Of a DNA stretch of 64,000 nucleotides, positions 38,091 through 48,800 are shown piece after piece. The stretch comes from Sapria himalayana (Eukaryota; Streptophyta; Magnoliopsida; Malpighiales; Rafflesiaceae). Positions within the stretch are counted from its first letter, which is position 1, and each line of letters starts with the position of its first letter. The notes beneath the pieces were generated by a model. It was given only the letters and a program-made list of their open reading frames with translations. It ran no database searches and was not told the DNA's origin. The position numbers were made by a program, and so were the translations under genes. The stretch lies in NCBI GenBank assembly GCA_029783825.1, contig JAREIK010002415.1:126501-190500 (forward strand). Direction: 5' to 3'.

Positions 38091-38306
38091 CAGTCCCAAA
38101 CTTCCAGGGGAAATATGCAAACATGGTTTATTACTCCTTACTCTAGTATGGGTCCAAGGAATTGGGCGTAATCTCGGGGTATTCAACAAATATCTCCTAC
38201 TTCACAAGCATATCAGGGAGACCAAGACATGGGTCGAGGTCGAGGCAAGAGCTCATAGACCAGGACTTTAAGGGCTCAAGGGCGTGTCTATGCAATTACA
38301 CCACTG

Positions 38307-38564
38307 ATGGAGAGAATAGAACAGTCAGTGGTACAAGGTACTTTCTTACTTTTTAATTTATGGGCAAGAGTTTTATTTGATTCTGGTGCATCACATTTAT
38401 TTATTTTTATATCATGTGTGAAAGAATTAGGATTAGGAGTTAAAAACTTGGATGAGTTATTGCATGTAACTTCTCCTTTGAGGTCTAAGGTGAAAATTAG
38501 TCAGATATGTCAATATTGTGAGTTAGAAATCTCAGTAATTATATTCATGGCAGATCAGTCATGA
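38307..38564 (+). pseudogene. gypsy aspartic protease domain
   Basis: Contains the active-site string LFDSGASHLF, with the catalytic Asp at 38379-38381, followed by the LG.(E/K)VKNLDELLHVTSPL spacer typical of the clade. The following MDWL and DCDRR strings (38590-38640) continue in another frame. It cleaves the polyprotein when intact. Confidence 0.85.
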
Positions 38565-38929
38565 ACATGTCGGATTTTGATGTAATTATTAGCATGGACT
38601 GGTTAACAACACATCGGGTCATTATTGATTGTGATCGTAGAGGAATTATTATCCACACGTCAGACGATATATGTGTTGTATTTCAAGGGGATAAGCTTGA
38701 TGTTTTACCCCATAGTATGTATGATTCTAAATGACATGGACAACTTATGGGTTGGCTGGCATGTCTCATCCTAGAAGAAGAAGAGACATTGAATATGAAA
38801 CTTCCTCGGATAGTTTGTGAATATGATGATGTTTTTCATGATGAATTATCAAGATTATTCCCGCACATGAATGTGGATTTTTGTATTGAGTTACCTTGGT
38901 ATATCACCCATTTCTATGACTTCACATAG

Positions 38930-39690
38930 GATGGTACCGATTGAATTACAAGAACTCAAGGTCTAGATATAGAATTTATTGGACAAGGGTTTTATTAGAC
39001 CAGTACTTCACCTTGGGGTGCTCCAGTTTTATTTGCAAAGAAAAAAGATAAAACTCTTCGATTGTGCATTGATTATTGATAGTTGAATAGGGTTACGATA
39101 AAGAATCGATATCCATTACCAATGATTGATGATTTATTTGACCAATTAAAAGGGGCACATGTCTTTTTCATAATAAATCTTTGTATTTGATATCACCAGT
39201 TGCGAGTTAGGGAGGCTGACATCCCTAAGACAGCATTTAGAACACGGTATAGCCATTTTGAGTTTACAGTAATCCCTTTCGGATTAATGAACGTGCCAGC
39301 AACATTCATGGATCTTATGCATAGAATATTTCAGCCATATTTAGATTATTTTTTTTTGATTTTTGTGGATGACATTTTGATCTATTCTTAGTCTGAAAGA
39401 GAGCATGAGGATCATTTACATATTATTCTCCAAACTTTGAGAGAACATAAGTTGTATGACAAATTTGGTAAATGTGACTTTTGGTTGATAGAAGTAAAAT
39501 TTTTGGGACATGTAGTATCAGCTAAAGGTGTCTTAGTGGACCCTGAAAAAGTCAGGGCAGTCATGAGTTGGGAAAGGCCAAAGTTAGTTTTTGAAATATG
39601 TAGTTTTTTGGGATTGGCTGGGTATTACAGAAGATTTATTGAGAATTTTTCCCGGTTAGCTGCTCCAATGACTAGATTGACCAGGAAGGA
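38930..39690 (+). pseudogene. gypsy reverse-transcriptase domain
   Basis: VPIELQELK and GFIRP lie in the finger region. A DY-stop-stop-LNR stands where relatives read DYRQLNR (39074-39091). Then come an open stretch with [20 protein letters not shown] and the catalytic FVDD at 39362-39373, and, after a stop at 39389, KFLGHVVSAKGV and GLAGYYRRFIENFSRLA. Both catalytic aspartates are still encoded. Confidence 0.9.
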
Positions 39691-40130
39691 AGTCAAGTAT
39701 GAATGGACTGATTCATGCGAAAAGGTATTTCAAGAATTGAATAGGAGACTTACTTCAGCGCCTATTCTTATAATTCTGGATAGGCGCAGAAATATACAGT
39801 GTATTGTGATGCCTCGAAAGATGAATTAGGATGTAATCTAATGTAATCTAGGAGAGTGGTAGCTTATGGTTCAAGATAGTTAAAGAATCATAAGAGAAAT
39901 TACCCCACACATGATATAGAATTGGTGGCTATAGTCTTTGCTTTATAAATATGGTGCCACTATTTGTTAGGGGAGCAATTTGGGAGACCATAAAAGTATG
40001 AAATATATCTTTACACAATGAGACCTTAACATGTGACAACGTCAATGGATGGAGTATCTAGAAGATTATGATTTTACATTGCATTACCATTCAGGTATGA
40101 CAAATGTGATGGTTGATGCACTTAGTCAAA
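39690..40130 (+). pseudogene. gypsy RNase H domain
   Basis: YCDAS at about 39800-39815 is reached by a frame change, then GCNL, a short local duplication of TGTAATCTA (39832-39850), VVAYGSR, NYPTHDIELVAIVFAL, and a decayed C-terminal part. It removes RNA from the hybrid during replication when intact. The nine-base duplication adds a break. Confidence 0.8.
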
Positions 40131-40379
40131 AGTCATGAGGTGCACTAGCTAGTATAGCTTCGCGGGAATGAGATATACTTGAAACTATGAGATGATTCAG
40201 CTTACAATAAGCAGTCAAAGTCAGGGTGTTATCGGAAGTTTAGTAGCTATACCTTCGCTATTAAATAAGGTAATTAAGATGCAGAAATATTATCAATAAA
40301 GAATCAAGTAGAGACGGGTACGTGTGATGAAGGTTGGGCTATTCAAATGGATAGTAGTCTTCAGTTTATGTGACTGATT

Positions 40380-41140
40380 GTGGTTCCCCAGATAGTGGAA
40401 TTGAGAGAGAAGATTATTAAAGAATTTCACTATTCTCATTTTATAGTACATCAAGGTGGCACAAAGATGTATAATGATCTTCGTCGCCAGTATTACTGGA
40501 ATGGGATGAAGAGACATATTGGGGATTTTGTTCGACGATACCTCACGTGTCAGCAAATAAAGGCTGGGCATCAAAGGCCAGCAAAATTACTTCAGCCTTT
40601 GGAGGTAGTAGAGTGGAAATGGGAGCATAGCACGATAGATTTTGTGACTCACTTGTCATGGACATCACGAAAACATGATGTTGTGTGGGTAATTTTGGAC
40701 CAGCTTACAAAGTCCACTCATTTTCTAGTAATGCGAATGACCTTCACACATGAGGAATTATGCAGGTTATACATACGAGAAATTGTCTGATTACATGGAG
40801 TGCTAGTATCTATTGTATCGGACAAAGATCCATGATTTATGACTCATTTTTGGAAGAGTTTTCAGAAAGCAATGGGAACACAGTTGATAATGAGCACTTC
40901 TTTCCATCCACAAATAGATGGTCAGTCGGAAAGAACCATACAAGTTTTGGAAGATATGTTGCGAGCATGTTGTCTAGATTTCAAGGGTAGCTGGGAAGAA
41001 TATCTGCCTTTGGTCGAGATTGCCCATAACAATAGTTATTAGGCAAGTATCCAAATAGCACCATATGAAGCATTGTATGGAAGGCCATGTCGATCTCCAG
41101 TTTGTTGGGCTGAGGTGGGAGATTGATCCATCACGGGTCT
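40380..41140 (+). pseudogene. gypsy integrase: zinc finger and catalytic core
   Basis: The N-terminal HHCC finger is present (FHYSHFIVHQGG...LTCQQ), but the first Cys of the CxxC half is Tyr (RRYLTC). The core begins TIDFVTHL, continues across a TGA at 40788 to IVSDKDP with another TGA, then FHPQIDGQSERT carrying the catalytic Glu, and ends with VEIAHNNSY, a TAG and APYEALYGRPCRSP. The two aspartates and the glutamate are still encoded. The protein would insert element DNA into the chromosome when intact. Confidence 0.88.
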
Positions 41141-41144
41141 AGAT

Positions 41145-41680
41145 GTGATTAGAGATACCTTAGAGAAAGTAGATTTGATACAACAACGTCTTCTTACAGC
41201 ACAAAGTCGACAAAAAAGTTATGCTGATAAACAAAGACGACCCCTAGAATTTGAAACGAGAAATCATATTTTCTTGAAAGTGATGCGAAAAGGGGGAATA
41301 ATCAGATTTGACAAGCATGGAAAGTTATCATCAGGATATATTGGGCCTTTCGAAATACTCGAGAAGGTGGATTTGGTTGCTTATCGATTGCCATTACCGC
41401 CACATTTATCTGGTATCCACAAGATATTTCACGTCTCTATGCTTAGAAAATATATTCATGATCCAATTCATATAATGGATTGGGGCGAACTAGTTATTGA
41501 TGCAGATAGAATATTTAAAGAAATGCCAGTGCATATCATTGATAGTCGAGACCAAGTTTTGCGACACAAAACTATGAGACTAATAAAAGTAAAATGACAG
41601 CATTAAGAAATAGAAGAAGCAACATAGGAACGTGAAGACATGATGCGTGTTGCTTATCCATTTTTATTTGAAAATTAAGT
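41145..41680 (+). pseudogene. gypsy integrase C-terminal module and chromodomain-like tail
   Basis: A 150-codon open frame contains QSRQKSYADKQRRPLEF, HIFLKVM and GYIGPFEIL (the GPF module), then HKIFHVSMLRKYIHDPIHI and VHIIDSRDQVLRHKTM. After a TGA where relatives have Trp (41595) comes IEEAT-stop-EREDMM and YPFLFEN. Chromodomains of this type are thought to steer integration toward heterochromatin. Confidence 0.85.
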
Positions 41681-41770
41681 ATGTATTTTAGTAATTTAAT
41701 AATTATTTAACTTTAGAATATGTTTTTAAGTGAAAATGTGTATTTGTGAGAATTTCGAGACGAAATTCTT

Positions 41771-41784
41771 TAAGAAGGAGAGAA
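41771..41784 (+). promoter_or_regulatory. polypurine tract of the gypsy element
   Basis: TAAGAAGGAGAGAA lies directly before the TGTGAAATCTCG start of the LTR, downstream of the conserved ATTTCGAGACGAAATTC string usual in this clade. It primes plus-strand DNA synthesis. Confidence 0.8.
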
Positions 41785-43500
41785 TGTGAAATCTCGAAAA
41801 AATTGAATAAATAACTAACATAATTTGATTTCTAGAAAAAAAAGGCAAAATGGTAATTTTGTAATAAGAGAAAATAACCTGAAAATTTTAGAGCCATAAT
41901 GATAAAATAGATGTCGTTATTGAATTTATATTGGAAAATATAGTTACGATGTCAAATTTCGTTAAATTCTGAGAAAAATTAGAATTTGTTATATTTTTAT
42001 TTAATTAAATAATTATTAGAATATTTAGAGAGAGAAAAAATTCTCGTAACTGAAAGACTGTGCCACGTTGTTTGCACGTGGATGTGCATATGCGGGTGGT
42101 CCGTCGGCTATCCAGGCGTCAATCCAAAAGAAAAAAAAATATAAAAAAAGTATTATTAATTAATGAATATATTTATAGAAAAAAAACAAGAAAAATGTTA
42201 GGAATTCGGAAAATTGGGGAAAGGCTGAAAAAAACGTTCAATGCCAAAAAGAGATATAGTACTAAGGAAAAATATATCCGAAAATTTTCTTTTAATTGTA
42301 ATGGATTATTCTGAAATCGGAATGAAAAAGTCTAAGAACTAAAGTTACTCTACACGACGAGATCTTCACATTAATTTCAAATTTATAAAGTTTCTATGAA
42401 ATTTTTTGAAAGGTAGTAGTTTTCTCTTATCAGAATTTCTTTCTATTTAATGCGAAAAAATAATAATGTTTTATATTTCAATTCAAATTATTAGTAATTT
42501 TATTAGAAATGATTAATTGGTGAAAATTTTGGTATTTCATTTAGTAAAAGTTAGTACATAACGAATTAGATTTAGATTATTATAATTGTGTCTGAAACAT
42601 GGGTTAAATTGGAAATAACATATTTGTATTTCATATGCATGGAAACACTCCATATACATGGGTGGGTGCATGATATATGTATATATATATATATATATAA
42701 AGGTATATAGATGGTATTTAGCACACTCGAATTGGGATAACATCTAGACTGAGTTGCGCTAAATTTTTTTTGGTACATGATTATTATAGATTGCGAACTT
42801 GAATTGGGACAACGTCCAGACTGAGTTACGGTGGTGCATATTTGTTAAAGTAAATCCAAGAAAATCATATTTTATTCAGATAAATGTCCACTATATTTTT
42901 CAGAGGAGGTCCATATTTTTCGGAATAATTCCAAAAAAATAAATAGTTTATTAAATACACACACACACACACACATATCTAGATATATCATATGTGGCTT
43001 TGACATGTGTGAGAGAGTTGATGGGACTCAGGAATATGGGCATATAAATATTTCATTCATAATTGCATTCATATAAACATTGTGCTTGAATGGGTATTGA
43101 TATATATCCATGACGTTTTATATGCACTTAAGTATGGAGTAACTCTGAAGAAGTTTACCTCTACTGAGTTTTGCTCACTCCATTTGTGTGACTCTTTCAG
43201 GTACAGGTCCAGGACAGATGACAAATCCACCTATGAGATCGCACATGTGAAGGAAAGCTGGGTGTGGCTTAAATAATATGTTGTATGTTTTCTTTATTCC
43301 ACTGAGCAAATAAAATGAGAAAAAAAAATGTATGGTACATTTGAGAAAAGTTTATTTTATTGCACATTGTATTCTGTGATGGAATAAATGGAACCCCCTG
43401 GGGAATGGAGTGTTGTAGTCTTTTTGATGCTATCTTAGTCGGTCATCAACTAGACTAGTACATGACTTGACCAACGAAGTGATGAAATATTGTTCTCTTA
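41785..43500 (+). repeat. 3' LTR of the gypsy element (right end approximate)
   Basis: Begins TGTGAAATCTCGAAAA immediately after the polypurine tract. Near 43150-43215 it contains TTACCTCTACTGAGTTTTGCTCACTC and CTTTCAGGTACAGG, both usual in LTRs of Tekay/Del-like elements. A TA-rich microsatellite (about 42675-42700) and an AC run (42959-42976) lie inside. A 5' LTR was not found, so the right border cannot be set by comparison. Confidence 0.7.
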
Positions 43501-43930
43501 CCTGGTTGGATATACCAGATTTATTTGATTTATGTTATATTGTTCATCTTAAATTTGTTTTAATTTTAGAATATTAATATTTATTTATTATTTTAAGATC
43601 ACATATTTTATTTTAAATTTAATATTATTTTTTATTTTATTTTTAATTTACTATTAAAATTTACTCAATGCTTTAATTCTTATAAATTTTAGTAGGAATA
43701 AAAATAAAACGTGAATTAAAATTAACTTAGGGTCAGTTTGGTAATACTTTTCAAAAGTGTTAATATGACTAAAAATAATATCAAGTTATTTAGGATAAAA
43801 AAATATCATTAGTAATATTTAAAATAAAATTTAAACCCTAGCTAAATGTATATATTTTGTGAAAATAATAATTTAAGGACTAATCGCTTTTTATTAATAT
43901 ATAATTGTAAAAAAATATTTTCAGATCATG
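43500..43930. other. AT-rich spacer, probably CACTA interior
   Basis: No coding sequence. GGGTCAGTTTGGTAATAC at 43732-43749 resembles the start of some hAT-type MITEs, but no matching second end was seen. Confidence 0.3.
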
Positions 43931-44061
43931 ATTTAGCAAAAAATTTTTTCTCAAGCTACTTAGCTAGGGAAAATCCGTCTCTAAAGTTGTTGCTAAATTT
44001 GTAGTCAATCTTTGTGGCAAAATCTACAATAATATTAGCTAGAGACATTTTTCTATTGAAG
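43930..44061. repeat. worn right subterminal region of a CACTA element
   Basis: Inverted relative to 33542-33860: TAGCTAGGGAAAATCCGTC, GTTGCTAAATT and AGCTAGAGACATTTTTCTATTG. The final bases should read TTCTTGTAGTG but are changed. Confidence 0.5.
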
Positions 44062-45319
44062 TTGTAAGAAATTGAAGTCTAGCAAGGGGGACAAGAGATT
44101 TTAAATTTATTAAGTACAATAGGATAGGGTTTAGGCTACTGCACAATATTCATCAAATTAAAATGAAGATAAAGAAAAAAGAGTGAAGTCTAACACCACT
44201 CCAAGTGTTGCATTACCTTCTACTAGATTCTAATTTCTTTTAAGTTATTGAATTTGACTTTTATAATCAACTAAAGAGCCTATCTTTCATTCCCAATTGA
44301 CATATCACTCCGAAGAGTATTACTTACATGCTTCTATCCATATAGCTTTGTATCTCACAAAGTAGGGTTGGTATCTTCCATACTACATTGGTTATATATG
44401 AGTATTGGACTCTTATTATCTTGACTTCTTGATAAGCATGTATTCAAATACCAATATCATACATACCCTAGAGCAAGTATTAAACTCCCACTCTAACAAC
44501 TTAAGCCTAGGTTAAGAGGCCATTAAGCACCTCACTATACTGATCATGGCTTTAACACTGTTTTGGATTTAGGTAAGAGATTCCCTAAGATAGCCTCATT
44601 CTCATATCTCTTTACTAAAAATTAAGCTTCACTGTTTTGTCCAATTTAGTTCCTCGAGAATCTAAGAATCATTTGACTTTGAATCATAAAACTTATCACA
44701 TTGAAAGTAAAGAAGAAATGAGATTTTCACTTGTGAAAGAAGTCACCACTCGAGAAAGAGCATGACTGGCTCCCTAGTAAGATGAAGGGTCTTTCCTAGA
44801 ATGAGAGATTAGTATTGGAAAGTGAAGATGAAAGAAAGGTTGAAACAAAGTAAAAATAGGGTAAAGAAATACAATAAATTCATGAGAATAACTTATGTAG
44901 CTCTTATATTTTAAAATCAAGATGACAAATATGTCCACAAATTGAGACAGTGAAGTTCTAACTAATCAAGTATGAACTCATGAGAGTCAGAGGCACCAAA
45001 AAAGAAATAGGTGGTGTCATATTCAATTGATAGCCATATATCCAAAGGTCTCTGAATGGAAAGCTAGAACAAACTTACCGAGACATGTTCTTCATTTTAG
45101 TAATCAACCAAGTGAAAAGCCAGTCCTTTTATTTATTATTATGACATGACATTAGCTTTAAATATCCTATAATATCTCTCTTTTAAAGCTACCCCGAAAT
45201 AAGGAAATCATGATCTGCCACTTTAGCTTTTCTCTTTAAAAAAAGCCATTTCTCTCATTTTAACTATGTGATTGACTAACCAAACCCTGATGAGATAACT
45301 TTCTTAAGGACTGATTATC
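44062..45319. other. no gene recognised before the polymerase fragment
   Basis: The 3'-5' exonuclease part of the DNA polymerase should be encoded here if the gene were complete, but no ExoI-III motif could be read in any plus frame. The texture is organelle-like. Confidence 0.3.
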
Positions 45320-45830
45320 CTACTTACCATGCTTTTTATGCCATGTTCTTCCTCCAATCCTGGAACTGGGGATGCCCTATATTATATAGTCAAGTATGTT
45401 ACTCGACTAGCTAATTATGAGGATTGGAGGTTGCTCGTAGATCTAGCTGGTCAGAATGAGATGAACACTCATAGATTTTAAGAGCTATATGATCTTAAGA
45501 AGAAAATTTGTTTGTTAGGCAGTGTGATGCAGAAAGCTCAATCAATTTATTTTGAAGAGTACATAGTGGATATCATGAAAAAATGACATTATCTTCACTA
45601 GCTATAGCTCTTAGTATTTTTCATACAATGAGTCAGACTTTTCATATCCATATCAAAAATTAGAATGAAGACACATTCATTGATGGTGCTTACTATGGAG
45701 GCCATATTGATACGTACAAGTCTTATGGAGAAGATTTATACTATTATGATATTAACTCATTGTATCCATTTATAATGAAAATATATCATATGGTTGGAGG
45801 TATGCCTATTTGGGAGCTTCACTCATCACC
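45320..45830 (+). pseudogene. dpo: family-B DNA polymerase fragment, mitochondrial linear-plasmid type
   Basis: About 165 codons in two plus-strand frames. The first reads SSSNPGTGDALYYIVKYVTR and LAGQNEMNTHRF, then a TAA at 45479, then LGSVMQKAQSIYFEEYIVDI. A one-base shift in an A-run near 45580 leads to MTLSSLAIALSIF, a TAG at 45661, then [20 protein letters not shown] and DINSLYP (45748-45768). DINSLYP with the preceding YGGH region is the palm motif A of the protein-primed family-B polymerases (DNA_pol_B_2) of plant and fungal mitochondrial linear plasmids. The exonuclease domain upstream and the later palm (YxDTDS) were not found. Probably a plasmid sequence that reached the nucleus directly or via mitochondrial DNA. 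Confidence 0.82.
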
Positions 45831-48800
45831 CATATCACTCAACAACCCAACCTTTTCATTCATTATAGTAATGTGATTCCATGTCTTTGATGTGATGATT
45901 TGATAGAGGAAAAAGTCAAGGCTTTGACAAATCTACTGAAGAAGATCAAGGTTAGAACTAGTCTGAAGCTTGTCAAAAGAATTTTGACAAAGATGGTGAT
46001 GGTGATTAAGCCGGTGTTGAACTGAGAAGCCATTTTCTGATGAAACTTAGCTTATGGTAGATACCTTGATGGGTTGAGCACTTGAATAGTTGGTGATACA
46101 ATTGGAAAGTGAACAAAGAATTTTGGTTGAAGACTCAAGGTTGGTAGAACCAAATGAGTTGAATATGGCATATTAGGATTGTTGTCGCTTATGAATTGGG
46201 ATAGTATGGAATATTCCCTCATGAAGGAATGGTTACTTTGTTTGTGTTGGATACTCGAGGGAACAGTGTGGTACTTAGCAAAAAGGATGCACAAGGTTGA
46301 GCACATTCAAACATTACTTGTTAGTGCTCTCTTATGGAGCAACTAAGTACGAGGATGGTGGATTGGGCATTGATCAAATGGTCTAGCTTTAAGTGATAGG
46401 GGTGAAGAAGCCCATTTCCTTGAAAAGAAATTTAACCTCTTGAAAGAACATAGGAAGTTTCACCACCTATTTATATGTATAGTTTAAAGTCAAATGAAAG
46501 ATGCGACATGAAAAATAAAATCAATAGAATGCGAGATAAGCTAGAATTCTTAAGTGCTAGGCCTGATTGATTTCCATTCCTCTCTGCAAACATGGGCATG
46601 AGAAGGGGAAGGATAAGAATTGGTTCACTGGGTTGAACTATCCTATTGATAGGGAATCTTTTTATGTGAATGAGCCTTAAAGAGAGCTCATAATACCTCG
46701 TCTATTATAAGTTGTACACATATATATAACCTATGGACTAGCTGGTCTTCTTCTTTGAAGAATGGAATCTTAGTTAGGGGAATAGAGACAAAGACGTCCA
46801 ACATAAGTTGTTATAATATTTTTCAATATTACCATCAATATCAAAGCATGACTTCTCACCCCAGGGCTCCTATGGCTCTTTCAATCAAGCCTTGTCTCAC
46901 TTAACTTGTCAGGTATTACCAGAATGAAGATCTATTCACAAAGTCTTGTCCGTATAGTGATTATCTTCTAGCTCCTTTCTTCTATATATCAATATTGATA
47001 TCATCTTATATTAGAATAGATTACTCTAGCAGGGTCTCTTTCTGTAAACTACAAATTATTGAAGGTTGACAAGAAAGGGATGGATGATATCCAAACAGGA
47101 TAACATAATATCAGCATATGATATTCTTGATGGTATGGCAAAGTAAAGAAAGGTTCATTCAGAGCATATTTAACCTGATCATAAAGTGCAAGTGTTTTGC
47201 CTGACCTTGATGTTAGGCTAAATAATAAAGAATCTTCATTCCTTCCATTGACTATCCCTTGTCTTTTTAGAGAATTTATTCACCAGAGTCATTCTTCCTT
47301 TAGGTTGACGTGATATAAGGAAAAGAAGAGATTTGTTCAGTGCCTGACCAGAGTCATTCTAAGTGGATTGGCATTCCCACTAGGCATGGGTGCAAACAGG
47401 TATTTAACCAACATAATCAAATAGATATTCAACTACTAGTGCCAGTTATTCCTACTGTCAAGAGATACAGTAGACAGTAAAACTTTATTAGAACACCATT
47501 CATTGGTCAGTTGGGTATGATGATAAAGTAGTAGCAGAAACGCACATAGCAAGATGTTAGCTTAGATGTGAACATGTAACCATCAAAAAGATAATCCCAC
47601 CCAAGAATTCATAAAAAAGAAAGTCATTCAATTTATTCATTCTGGAAGCAAAAGCAAGTATGATGAGCTAGCCTATTTTTATACTATGAGTTTTAATTTT
47701 GGTACATCATATAAAGTATTATACTAGTGCAATCAATCAATTCCAGCTTGTAAAAAAAGCATTTAGGCAATTGAGAGTGCCCATAGACATGACATGGCTA
47801 TGGTTGTTATCACTACAACTAATGAATGAATAAGTCTTAAATACTTTTGTACAATACAAAAGACTAACAAGGCCACTAGTTTGTTTGAATTCAAAAACAA
47901 AATTATGGTAGAATTATACTAATCATGTCATGAATGTCTCATCATAGATTATGTATAAGCCCTTAGCTTTACACATTCATTCTCTATTAGCAACTAGCTG
48001 ATGGCTTTCATGTTGAGCCATGATCCCATCGTGGATTCTTTCCATTATCGATGCATCTTCTATCTTGATTAATCGGTCACCACTTTTTGCAACATGCACC
48101 GATCACTAGATATTGCTAGGGAATGTTTTAAAAGTATTTAGTTAACACATACTAGGTAGGGGTGTATCTCTCAATATACATACTTTTGATATCTGGTGCC
48201 CTCCTCACATGAAACAAACTCCTTGGCCATTCATTGTCATATTCCCCCTTGCTAGTTTGCCTTTGCCTTTCAATGACACCGAAAAAAAAAATTTACTTGA
48301 CTCGCCAGACTTAGAAAGAGATTCATGAATACCAATCATCATTGGAGGAGTAGTTCACATGGCAACATCTCTTTGAATTGCTATGATGATTTCAAAATTT
48401 TTTTCCATTTGTCAGAGATTTGATCTTTTATCCAATTCATATGCCCATGTCATGTCATCAGCCCCATCCTTTTTTGTACCAATTGAATTGGCTTGATCGA
48501 TCCAATTTTAGTAATAAGAGCATATGATATATTTCAATAAATAGAGAGAAAACAGTTTATTATGTACTAATAGTACTTTTTCATATGATAATTATTTTTA
48601 TTCTAAGAACAAGGACTCTCATATATATGATCAATCAATAATCTTTTTCTTCATTCTCTTATTTCTCTTCTTCTACATAGATGTGCAAGCCTACTTATAT
48701 TGATGCAGCCTTTGATGGTGACAAGAAGCATAGTGAATTGCATGAAACCAAAGCCTAGACTAGGATGAGAGGAATGGCCTACCTCATGCATGTTGTCTAG

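Larger units (their letters stand above)
36619..38130 (+). mobile_element. larger PIF/Harbinger remnant, left end plus ORF1 fragment
   Basis: A second GAGCATCTCC terminus (followed by ATGAGG) starts at 36619, directly after the TTA shared with the preceding MITE. About 1.25 kb inside is a Myb/SANT-like frame of the ORF1 type carried by autonomous elements. No right terminus or DDE transposase was seen; the gypsy sequence begins within about 100 bp of the ORF1 fragment, so the rest was probably lost or displaced. Confidence 0.55.
38175..41680 (+). pseudogene. Ty3/gypsy pol, Tekay/Del-like chromovirus, 5' truncated
   Basis: Domains appear in gypsy order: short gag tail with GRGRGK; protease (FDSGAS at about 38376-38393); reverse transcriptase with [17 protein letters not shown] and FVDDILIYS (39362-39388); RNase H after a frame change near 39800; integrase zinc finger; integrase core with SERT and NNSY blocks; a GPF module; and a chromodomain-like tail ending YPFLFEN. 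This order, with RNase H before integrase, and the C-terminal tail place it with Tekay/Del-type chromoviruses. More than a dozen stops and several frameshifts inactivate it. Most stops sit where relatives have CGA (Arg), CAG (Gln) or TGG (Trp). Most of gag, the primer-binding site and the 5' LTR are missing. Confidence 0.92.
33542..44061 (-). mobile_element. probable CACTA (En/Spm) element with nested insertions
   Basis: The left terminus CACTACAA plus an A-run at 33542 is followed by TAGCTAAGGAAATTTTCCTAG and repeated CCTAGCTA motifs to about 33860, matching the terminus at 5115. At 43930-44061 the same motifs occur in opposite orientation (TTAGCTAGGGA, TTGCTAAATT, then AGCTAGAGACATTTTTCTATTG), interpretable as a worn right end. 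Between them lie a minus-strand coiled-coil frame, a Harbinger MITE, a larger Harbinger remnant and a gypsy element. The left terminus is secure; pairing with the right end is inferred, since the last bases are degraded and no 3-bp duplication is evident. Confidence 0.5.

Noticed and set aside
38700..41600. Consideration of the gypsy pol as a functional or virus-derived gene
   Set aside because: Many stops and frameshifts, no 5' LTR, no envelope; it is an ordinary decayed plant LTR retrotransposon.
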